Of a stretch of 64,000 nucleotides of DNA, positions 57,472 through 64,000 are shown one piece after another. Both the position numbers and the translations under genes were made by a program. This stretch comes from Palsa-504 sp050011155. GTDB taxonomy: Bacteria; Actinomycetota; Actinomycetes; Streptosporangiales; Streptosporangiaceae. The notes under the pieces were generated by a model that had not been told where the DNA came from, searched no databases, and was given only the letters and a program-made list of their open reading frames with translations. Each line of letters opens with the position of its first letter. The stretch's first letter is position 1. The stretch is from contig JBEKJP010000020.1 of assembly GCA_050011155.1 (NCBI GenBank), positions 4,899 through 68,898 of the forward strand. Direction: 5' to 3'.

Positions 57472-58773
57472 TCAGGGGGCTGGAGCCATCGTGGCCATCC
57501 GGCCCAGCCAGGTCGTCACCCTGGCCGCCAGTGCCTCCCGTTCGGCCAGGGATTCCTCCTCCTCGAGCCGCGTGCGAGCGAACAGGCGGACCAGGTCGTG
57601 GAACCGGTATCGTCCCGCGGTGCTGTCATGCAGCAGGCCGAGGTCGACGAGCTCGTCCAGGGCGTCCCAGGCGACCTCGGCCGGCACCTCGCCCGCCACC
57701 GCGGCGAGGTCGGCATCGAAGTCGCGGCCAGGTACCACGGCCAGCCGCCGGAATACCCGCCGGGCGGAGTCGGCGAGCTGCTCGTACGACATCCAGAACG
57801 CGGTGGCGATCTTCAGGTCGCCGGCCTTGAACTGCTCCAGGCGGTGCTCCTCGTCCGCCAGCCGGGCCGCGAGTTCGGCGGCGTCCCAGCCGGGCCGGCT
57901 GACCAGCCGGTTCCCGATGATCCGGAGCGCCAGCGGCATGCCCTCGCACAACCCGGCCAGCTGGCTGAGGGCCGATTCGTCGTCGCGGGCGGCCCGCTGG
58001 CCCAGGATCCCGGTCAGCAGCTCCGTGGCCTCCGGCAACGACAGGGGGCCGAGGACGAGCCGGCGTACACCTTCCAGGCCGGCCAGCAGCCGCTTGGCCG
58101 TGATCAGCACCTGGCTCGCGCCGTCTCCTGGCAGCAGCGGCCGCACCTGCTCCTCCGACCCGGCATTGTCCAGCACGACCAGCGCCCGCCGGTCCCGCAG
58201 CAGCGACCGGTACACCGAAGCACGCTCCGCGACATCCCCCGGGATCTGCTCATCCGCGACACCGAGCGCGCGCAGCAGCAGCCGCAACGCGTCGGCGGCG
58301 GCCGCGGGCCGGGGGGACATGCCGAGCAGGTCGACGAAGAACACCCCGCCGGGGAAGCTCGGCCGCAGGAGCTGGGCCGCCCGGATAGCGAGGGTGGTCT
58401 TCCCCATGCCCCCCGAGCCGGTGATGAGCCCGACCACGCCGGCCCCCGGTGCGCTCTCGGCGTATACCAGCTCGCTCATCCAGACCAGTTCGGCGGCACG
58501 GCCGGTGAAGTCGTCAACCAGCCGGGGCACTTCACACAGGCCGGCTGGGCGCGTCCAGTGATCCCGCAGCCTGCCGTCACGGGCTAGCTCGACCAGCTCC
58601 TGGCGGGCCTCCCCGGCCAAGGCCAGCGCGTCGGCCAGAGCGGTGACCGTCCGGTGCTGAGGCCCCTTGCTGCGCCCGCGCTCCATATCCGACAGGGTCC
58701 TGGCACTGACCCCCGACACCTCGGCCAACTGCTCCAGCGTCAGCCGCGCCGCGCGCCGGTGACCGCGCAGCAT
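57472..58773 (-). CDS. XRE-NB-ARC regulator lacking the TPR tail
   Basis: The 433-residue protein has an N-terminal XRE helix-turn-helix (LTLEQLAEVSGVSARTLSDMERGRSKGP) and an NB-ARC ATPase: Walker A GSGGMGKTT (119-127), ALVVLDNAG (Walker B), CEGMPLALRIIG (GLPLA-like) and the winged-helix region ending RYRFHDLVRLFAR. Typical relatives continue into several hundred residues of TPR repeats; here the protein ends soon after FHDLVR. ATG 58773 has an in-frame stop upstream and a close GGAGAG, so an alternative start is unlikely. It may be a minimal switch or a truncated gene. Confidence 0.82.
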   Translation of the reverse strand: MLRGHRRAARLTLEQLAEVSGVSARTLSDMERGRSKGPQHRTVTALADALALAGEARQELVELARDGRLRDHWTRPAGLCEVPRLVDDFTGRAAELVWMSELVYAESAPGAGVVGLITGSGGMGKTTLAIRAAQLLRPSFPGGVFFVDLLGMSPRPAAAADALRLLLRALGVADEQIPGDVAERASVYRSLLRDRRALVVLDNAGSEEQVRPLLPGDGASQVLITAKRLLAGLEGVRRLVLGPLSLPEATELLTGILGQRAARDDESALSQLAGLCEGMPLALRIIGNRLVSRPGWDAAELAARLADEEHRLEQFKAGDLKIATAFWMSYEQLADSARRVFRRLAVVPGRDFDADLAAVAGEVPAEVAWDALDELVDLGLLHDSTAGRYRFHDLVRLFARTRLEEEESLAEREALAARVTTWLGRMATMAPAP

Positions 58774-59023
58774 CTCTCCGAAACTCAGCTGTCCAGCGAT
58801 AGGGAAAAACTATACATAACGAACGGGCCTGGTGTTACCGGAAGATAGCCGGGCATTGGTCAGGGTGCGGTGTGTGAAGGACCCGCCGGCATACCGGATA
58901 TGAGAGTAGTGTGCATGTCACTGGGCGGGAGCCTGAGGCTCGCGGTGCGAATGACACGCCCGATCGCCCGCCGCAAACCCGTGAATGTCCCGTCCTCGTC
59001 ACGTCTAGCGAGGATCAGGCCAC

Positions 59024-60214
59024 ATGCAACCAGACACCGACGCCCCGTCGGCCAACCTTTCCGGACAAGCGCCGCCGCGTGAGTTCGTGACGGCGATGCG
59101 AGGCTATGACCGTAACCAGGTCGACGAGCACATCAGGCAGGTCGAAGACGGAGTCCGGCAGCACCGCGAGCAAGCCCAGGCCATGCAGCGGGAGCTGTCC
59201 GAGGCCCGCCGCCAGTTCCACGGCCAGGAGCGACCCGCCTATGCCGGCCTCGGCGCCAGGATCGAGCAGCTGCTGCGGCTGGCCGAGGAACAGGCCACCG
59301 AGGTGGTCCAGGCGGCTCGATCCGAAGCCGGCCAGATCAAGGCCGCGGCCAAGGCCGACGCCGCCGAACTGCGGGCCCAAGCCGAGAACGATGCTCTCGA
59401 ACTGTGCGCAAACGCCAAGCGCGAGACCACCGAGCAACAGGCCGCCACCGAGCAGGAGGCCGAGTCGGTCAGGACTACCGCCCAGCGCGAGGCCGGCGAG
59501 CTGACCTCCGCGACCGAGCGTGAGGCCGCCACGGTCCGTGCCACGGCCGACCATGAGGTCGCGGAGCAGCAGGCCGCGGCCGAGGGTGAAATCGCCAAGC
59601 TGCGGGTGAGCACCGAGCGCGAGGTAGCCCAGCTGAAGGCGACGGCCAAGCGCGAGCGGGACGAGATCCTCACCACTTCCAAGCGCCAGGCTGACGAGAT
59701 GCGCAGCCAGGCGCAGCGGATCCTGGAGGAGAGCAAGGCCCAGCGGGCCCAGGCGGAAGCCGAGTTCGAGATCCAGCTCGCGGCACGCAGGGAGCAGGCC
59801 GAGCGCCAGGAGGCCGAATGGCTCACTGCCGCCCAGTCCGCGACGCAGAAACTCGTGTCCGAAGCCGAGCAGCGTGCCTCAACCGCGGAGCAGCGGGCAG
59901 CGAAGGCTAGCGCCCAGGCCGACCAGGCTCGCCGGGACGCCGACCAGCACGCCAGGCAGCAGGTCGGCGACGCGGAAAGGAATGCCAGCCAGATCGTCGG
60001 CCAGGCCAAGACCCTGGCCGGGCAGTTGCTCGCCGAGGTCAACGCCGATGCCGAACGCCGCCGCGCTGCCACCGACCGCGAGGTCGACGACCTCACCAGG
60101 CAGAAAGACGCCATTGCGAGCCACCTCACGCAGGTGCGCCAGTTGCTGCCAGGCATGAATGCGGTGCAGGCGGCACAGGCCATGCCGGCCATAACCGGTG
60201 ACCCGAATCAGTAA
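59024..60214 (+). CDS. DivIVA-like coiled-coil protein
   Basis: The 396-residue protein begins with a DivIVA-type N-terminal segment (REFVTAMRGYDRNQVDEHI) and continues as one long coiled coil of about 300 residues, rich in Ala/Glu/Gln with repeated EREAxxL-like heptads (TAQREAGELTSATEREAATVRATADHEVAEQ...). It resembles Scy/FilP-type cytoskeletal scaffolds that organise polar growth in filamentous actinomycetes. Good GAGGATCAGG lies upstream. It is monocistronic. Confidence 0.82.
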   Translation: MQPDTDAPSANLSGQAPPREFVTAMRGYDRNQVDEHIRQVEDGVRQHREQAQAMQRELSEARRQFHGQERPAYAGLGARIEQLLRLAEEQATEVVQAARSEAGQIKAAAKADAAELRAQAENDALELCANAKRETTEQQAATEQEAESVRTTAQREAGELTSATEREAATVRATADHEVAEQQAAAEGEIAKLRVSTEREVAQLKATAKRERDEILTTSKRQADEMRSQAQRILEESKAQRAQAEAEFEIQLAARREQAERQEAEWLTAAQSATQKLVSEAEQRASTAEQRAAKASAQADQARRDADQHARQQVGDAERNASQIVGQAKTLAGQLLAEVNADAERRRAATDREVDDLTRQKDAIASHLTQVRQLLPGMNAVQAAQAMPAITGDPNQ

Positions 60215-60245
60215 CCCTGCCGGGGCAGTAACCGGGATCGTTCGG

Positions 60246-61787
60246 CTACTTCGCCAGCAGGATGGTGGGTGACTGGCCCAGGCTCTGGCCGCTGGCGTCG
60301 TTGGCGGTCACCGCGAAGTAGGGTCCCGGGTTGTTCGCGGTGATCGCCGTCTCGAAGCCGTGGGCCCCCCGGGAGCCTGCCTGAGCCAGCTTGTTCGGGC
60401 TGCTCCCGGCCAGCACCGTCCAGCTGGCCACCCGGGTGGCCCCGTTCCAGCTCGCATACACGACCGAGCCCCCGGCCGGCCCCGGCCGGGCCGCGGCGGC
60501 GGGCTGGTCCGTCGGCTGCCCGGTCCAGGCGGCGCTGAAGACCCGGTAAGACTGGTCGCCGGCCGGGTACTGGCCGTCCAGGATCAGCGTCCCGTTCGCG
60601 GTGAACTCGGAGAAGTACGGCAGGTTGCCCCAGCCGATCAGCACCCGGCTGCCGGGCAGGACCTGCATGCTGCCCTCGAAGGAGGCGAGCAGCCGCGTCG
60701 TCGGGTGGATATAGCTGCGCTGCAGCGTGGCTCGCATGGTGCTCGTGTTCAGGTTGACCAGGATGCCCCGGGACTGCGGCTCCTTCGGCGGGGCGCCGCC
60801 GTCGTCGAAGATGCTCAGCGTGTTCGCGCCCTGGGGGAGGGCATGATGCTGGAACCAGAACCGCGTGCCCGGCCCCATCGCGAAGCTGGACCGCTTCCCG
60901 CCGAGCCGCCAGAGCACCTGTCCGCTGGGCCGGGCGATCTTGTAGACCGTGCTGGTATTCCGCGCGGAGACCAGCAGGGTGCCGTCCGGCGCGATCGAGA
61001 TCGAGTTGATGTGGAAGTAGTCGAACGGCACCTCGCTGGTCCCGCCGGTGAACGGCGTGACGGTGTCGGTCACCGGGACGTGGTCGATGCTGCTCCACTC
61101 GAACAGGACCTGGCCGGACGGGATGTCGATCTCCTGGACCACGCCGGAAAACACCACCCCTTTGGCCGGGCCGCCCAGGTGGGACAGGTTGGCCGTCACC
61201 GGCTTGTAGGCGGTGACGAGCGCGGTGTCCTGCGGGCTGATGACGAACTCATGCAGGTCCGCCGACAGGCCCTGACCAGCGCTGACGGTGGCGATGGGGC
61301 TGTACGAGGAGTCGGCGATGACCGCATGGCCCTGCCCGTGGCCCGCGGTGACCTGCCCTTCCCACCAGGTGAGCACGGGCTTGCCTTGGTAGCTCTGCAC
61401 CTTGAGGTCCAGCCGCTGCTCGGTGCCCTGGCCGTTCGGCGAGTACCAGACCAGGCCGCCCGCGCGATCCAGGATCATCAGGCCCGGCGTGCCCGGTCCG
61501 GCGCTGGGAGTGAGGAGGAAGTAGGGCGGGTCCCCGGCCGTGGAGGTGCCCGCCGGGCCATGATGGGTGAGGGTTACGTTGGGCGGCGTCAGGTCGGGGC
61601 GGCTGACGAAGTGCCGCACCCCGCTGGCGGCGTCCGGAGCCGCCGAAGAGGCCGGCAGCGTGGCGGCGGCAGCCTTGTCGCTGGGCCACGCGGCCCCCGA
61701 CAGGCCCGCCACGGCCAGCCCGCCCGCTCCCATGACCGCTATCCCTCGCCCGAGCATCTCCCGGCGCGTCAGTCCCTGCTGCACCAT
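60246..61787 (-). CDS. Tat-exported arylsulfotransferase (ASST)-like protein
   Basis: The 513-residue protein has a twin-arginine signal (LTRREMLGRGIAVMGAGGLAV) and an ASST beta-propeller: PPYFLLTPSAGPGTPGLMILDRAGGLVWYSPNG, ADLHEFVISPQDTALVTAY, VPFDYFHINSISIAPDGTLLVSARNTS and FWFQHHALPQG. The family transfers sulfate between phenolic compounds; conserved His in YFHINS and QHHA are candidates for catalysis. It acts outside the membrane. It is followed upstream by a beta-propeller remnant on the same strand. Confidence 0.8.
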   Translation of the reverse strand: MVQQGLTRREMLGRGIAVMGAGGLAVAGLSGAAWPSDKAAAATLPASSAAPDAASGVRHFVSRPDLTPPNVTLTHHGPAGTSTAGDPPYFLLTPSAGPGTPGLMILDRAGGLVWYSPNGQGTEQRLDLKVQSYQGKPVLTWWEGQVTAGHGQGHAVIADSSYSPIATVSAGQGLSADLHEFVISPQDTALVTAYKPVTANLSHLGGPAKGVVFSGVVQEIDIPSGQVLFEWSSIDHVPVTDTVTPFTGGTSEVPFDYFHINSISIAPDGTLLVSARNTSTVYKIARPSGQVLWRLGGKRSSFAMGPGTRFWFQHHALPQGANTLSIFDDGGAPPKEPQSRGILVNLNTSTMRATLQRSYIHPTTRLLASFEGSMQVLPGSRVLIGWGNLPYFSEFTANGTLILDGQYPAGDQSYRVFSAAWTGQPTDQPAAAARPGPAGGSVVYASWNGATRVASWTVLAGSSPNKLAQAGSRGAHGFETAITANNPGPYFAVTANDASGQSLGQSPTILLAK

Positions 61788-61790
61788 CTG

Positions 61791-62243
61791 TCATACCTCC
61801 GCTACTCCAGGCAAAGCAGATGCCATATTCATGTCCCGAATCGGACAAATCCGCAAGGTTTCTGCTGGTTTGTCACCGAGATGCAACTGAGTTCTCGCGA
61901 ACGGGACCGGCAACGACTGTTCGTGGCTCAGGCGGATGCCAGGGCCTGGGTCGTTCGTCCGGCCGTTGAGGATGAACACCTGGTTCGTGTCGGCGCTGCT
62001 GATGTACGCCTGGCCGGTGACCGGGCTGATCGCCACGCAGCACAGGCCGTACACCTCGCCGGTCACCGGGCTGACCGCGATCCCGTCCGGTCTGCTGCCT
62101 ACCGTGATGGTCTTGATGACCGCCGGGACCCGGCCCCGCACCGGGAATGCCGCCGCCTGCGTTGCTGTGCTGAAGCCGAGGCTCGCGATGGCAGCCGCGG
62201 CAGCCACCGCGGCGCACCGGGCAACGAACCTATGTGCTGACAT
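61791..62243 (-). CDS. Truncated exported YVTN beta-propeller protein
   Basis: This 150-residue protein has a signal peptide (RFVARCAAVAAAAAIASLGFSTATQA) and only one or two YVTN-like blades (VIKTITVGSRPDGIAVSPVTGEVYG; AISPVTGQAYISSADTNQVFILNG). Normal members have 300 or more residues and 6-7 blades. The last third is unrelated and Pro/Arg-rich, suggesting that the gene was cut and now runs into foreign sequence. ATG 62243 is preceded by GGGGG. The stop is 3 bp from the start of the ASST gene. Confidence 0.55.
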   Translation of the reverse strand: MSAHRFVARCAAVAAAAAIASLGFSTATQAAAFPVRGRVPAVIKTITVGSRPDGIAVSPVTGEVYGLCCVAISPVTGQAYISSADTNQVFILNGRTNDPGPGIRLSHEQSLPVPFARTQLHLGDKPAETLRICPIRDMNMASALPGVAEV

Positions 62244-62558
62244 AACGCCCCCGTATTCATGGACATTGCGAACTGGCGGGAATATGCCGGCAGGTCCCCG
62301 TTTCGTGCACCTGCCTCCACCGCTGCCTGGTGTATATTCAGCCGGGCGGATATTCAATCCCCCCTCGGCGGGAGCGGCAACCGCATGACATGCGGTGACC
62401 TGAAATCAACGGGCAGCCGCGAATTTTAATAGTTGGTGCAGGATCGGTGGGCACCTGTTCTCGGCGGCGTCGGCAGGTGGAGGATCCGGCGGCGGCCTTT
62501 GCTTGTTGCGTGCCGCCTGGCGGGGTCTGTTCCCCGGCCCGGGGTTAGGCTGTCAAGG

Positions 62559-63779
62559 GTGGGCGTCCGAGCGGGCGTGACCTGGGCTACGGGGGCGGTT
62601 TACCTGGCATCGGCCGGGGCGTGCTGCGCGCTGGCCGCGCGCAGCTCTGCTCATTTCGCCGATACCGAGGTCTACCGGATGGGCGGCGCGGCCGTGCTGC
62701 ACGGCGAGTCCCTCTACCGGCTCAGGGCGGGCACGCTGCCGTTCACCTACCCGCCGTTTGCGGCCATCGTGCTCACCGTGCTCGCCGTCATCCCGCCGGA
62801 TGCGGCGGTGGCCCTGCTGACGGCGGCGAGCACGGCAGCCCTGCCTGTCATGCTCTACCTCGCCCTGCGACTGCCCGGCCCCGGAGGGCCAGCCGGGGCG
62901 GCGGCCAGGCGGGAGGCCTCGACCGTGGCGCTGGCCGTGGCGGCGGCGGCCATCTGGCTGGATCCGGCCCGGGCCGCGCTCGGCTACGGCCAGGTGGACA
63001 TCGTCCTGGCCGCGGCAGTGCTGTACGACCTGGCGCTGCCCGCTACCTCCCGGTGGAAGGGCGCGGCGACCGGCCTGGCCGCGGGGATCAAGCTCACCCC
63101 GGCCATCTTCGCGGTATACCTGCTGCTCACCCGGCGCTACCGGGCCGCGGCGACCGCGGCCGCCGTGTTCGCCGGGACGGTCGCGGCCGGGTTCGCCGTG
63201 CTCCCCGCCAGTTCAGCGTGGTTCTGGGCCGGGGAGTTCGCCAGTCCGGGGCGGGTCAGCCCGGTGCAGGACCCGGAGAACCAGAGCCTGCTCGGCGTCT
63301 TGTCGCGGACGCTGCACACCGCGAGCGTCCTGCCGCTGTGGCTTGCGCTGGCGGCAGCGGTGGCGGTCACCGGGCTGGCGCTGGCGGCCGCCGCGGGCCG
63401 CCGCGGCGACGAGGCGGCCGGCTTCAGCCTGTGCGCGGTGACCGGGCTGCTCATCTCGCCGATCTCCTGGACCCATCACTGGGTCATCGCCATCCCGGCG
63501 CTGCTCGTAGCCGGGAGGGCGGTCAGCGCCGCCCGGCGAGCGGGCAGGACGGCGGCGGCCCGCCTCGGCGCGGCCGGGATCGCGGCGGTCGCGGTCATCG
63601 GCTGGACCCGGCTGGCGCAGGCAACTCCCGCCTCAGGCTGGCTCGCCATGCCCGCCCCCGCCCTGGCGTGCAGCGCCGCCTACGTCCTCATCGGCCTGTT
63701 CACCCTGGCACTGGCCGCCTGGAACCGCCTGCGCGGCACCCCCGGGACGCTCCGCCCGCCGCCAGCTGACGACCTTTAA
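62559..63779 (+). CDS. GT87-family (PimE-like) mannosyltransferase
   Basis: The roughly 406-residue membrane protein has 9-10 helices and GT87 marks: HFADTEVYRMGGAAVLHGESLYRL (Asp in the first loop), LPFTYPPFAAI, LGYGQVDIVLAAAV and ISPISWTHHWV. GT87 enzymes extend polyprenyl-linked mannans such as phosphatidylinositol mannosides. GTG 62559 is the likely start; the frame extends to 62433 with 42 Arg-rich residues. It ends the last complete operon in the window. Confidence 0.8.
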   Translation: MGVRAGVTWATGAVYLASAGACCALAARSSAHFADTEVYRMGGAAVLHGESLYRLRAGTLPFTYPPFAAIVLTVLAVIPPDAAVALLTAASTAALPVMLYLALRLPGPGGPAGAAARREASTVALAVAAAAIWLDPARAALGYGQVDIVLAAAVLYDLALPATSRWKGAATGLAAGIKLTPAIFAVYLLLTRRYRAAATAAAVFAGTVAAGFAVLPASSAWFWAGEFASPGRVSPVQDPENQSLLGVLSRTLHTASVLPLWLALAAAVAVTGLALAAAAGRRGDEAAGFSLCAVTGLLISPISWTHHWVIAIPALLVAGRAVSAARRAGRTAAARLGAAGIAAVAVIGWTRLAQATPASGWLAMPAPALACSAAYVLIGLFTLALAAWNRLRGTPGTLRPPPADDL

Positions 63780-63901
63780 CGCCGGAGGCCGCGCGCTTCC
63801 CCTTGCCTTGTCCCGGCCAGCCCACGGCCCCGCAGCCGAACACCGCCGCAAGGGCCCGGAAAATACTCATCTGCCGCATGCAGTGTGAGGACCGCGCGTA
63901 G

Positions 63902-64000
63902 TCAGGTCTGCGGCCAGACCTGAAGGGCACGGAAACGGCAGCCATCCTGCAGGAAGCCGGGATCCTCGTAGGTGAACCTGACCTGCTGGCCCGCGCGGAG
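63902..64000 (-). CDS. Partial gene, 3' end (possible cold-shock-like protein)
   Basis: The last 32 codons of a minus-strand gene enter from the right edge: RAGQQVRFTYEDPGFLQDG, then CRFRALQVWPQT and TGA at 63902-63904. The GQxVRFxYExPGFxQDGxxxRAxxVWP pattern recalls C-terminal parts of small actinobacterial cold-shock-like proteins. The start lies outside the window. Confidence 0.45.
   Translation of the reverse strand, partial: LRAGQQVRFTYEDPGFLQDGCRFRALQVWPQT

Overview
The window is a high-GC actinomycete chromosome segment. The evidence is strong GC bias, GTG/TTG starts, 4-bp ATGA/GTGA gene overlaps, DUF397/DUF5753 regulators, a WhiJ-like ATPase locus, an NB-ARC regulator, a DivIVA-like coiled coil and a PimE-like mannosyltransferase. 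I see no rRNA, tRNA, CRISPR array, insertion sequence or complete phage. It reads as accessory chromosome: transport, catabolism and regulation, with islands of decayed genes. Layout: 0.3-5.3 kb holds a prolyl iminopeptidase, an autoregulated-looking LacI regulator, and a MarR/MFS efflux pair separated by three palindromic operators. 5.3-17.7 kb is the most coherent unit. It has a peptide-type ABC importer (lipoprotein, two permeases, one ATPase), two Gfo/Idh/MocA genes (one a stub), a D-2-hydroxyacid dehydrogenase, another Gfo/Idh oxidoreductase, two tandem DUF4438-like proteins, a GntR/FCD regulator, the second ATPase and an SDR dehydrogenase. Its three transcription units each carry the same TTGTCGACAA-type operator over the predicted transcription start, so the locus looks like one regulon for import and oxidation of an unknown (sugar-acid-like or hydroxy-acid) substrate. 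17.7-25.4 kb carries small-domain proteins (DUF1707, DUF1203, double YbjQ), an alpha/beta hydrolase, a truncated tautomerase, a translationally coupled pair of glycine-rich beta/collagen-like proteins and a TSUP exporter. 25.7-27.0 kb is a lower-GC patch with a DUF6082 membrane protein and a broken DUF397 gene. 28.9-31.7 kb has a DUF4389 half-protein, a WhiJ-type regulator with a DUF397 partner and an RsbW-like ATPase, then an F420/PPOX pseudogene. 31.7-35.5 kb is a flavin monooxygenase/hydrolase/flavin reductase operon divergent from a LysR-cupin operon. 35.5-38.4 kb is a HipBA module beside a gene graveyard: a chimeric remnant, a frameshifted TetR and a degenerate aldo/keto reductase. 38.4-47.6 kb is a second catabolic/import locus: arylsulfotransferase-like protein, class V aminotransferase, amidohydrolase and a complete five-gene peptide-type ABC importer. 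The amidohydrolase frame runs without a stop into the solute-binding protein. 47.8-64 kb holds a sulfite-oxidase-like molybdoenzyme, DUF4395, two membrane glycosyltransferases, a PAP2-family enzyme, nitroreductase/TetR, a DszA/NtaA-type monooxygenase, an ECF sigma factor with a SnoaL-like tail and partner, a short-chain esterase, a tail-less NB-ARC regulator, a coiled-coil protein, a Tat-exported arylsulfotransferase, a beta-propeller remnant and, at the right edge, a partial gene. The best candidate for an undescribed system is the GntR-controlled DUF4438/oxidoreductase/ABC regulon at 5.3-17.7 kb; the glycine-rich pair at 21.1-23.8 kb is second.
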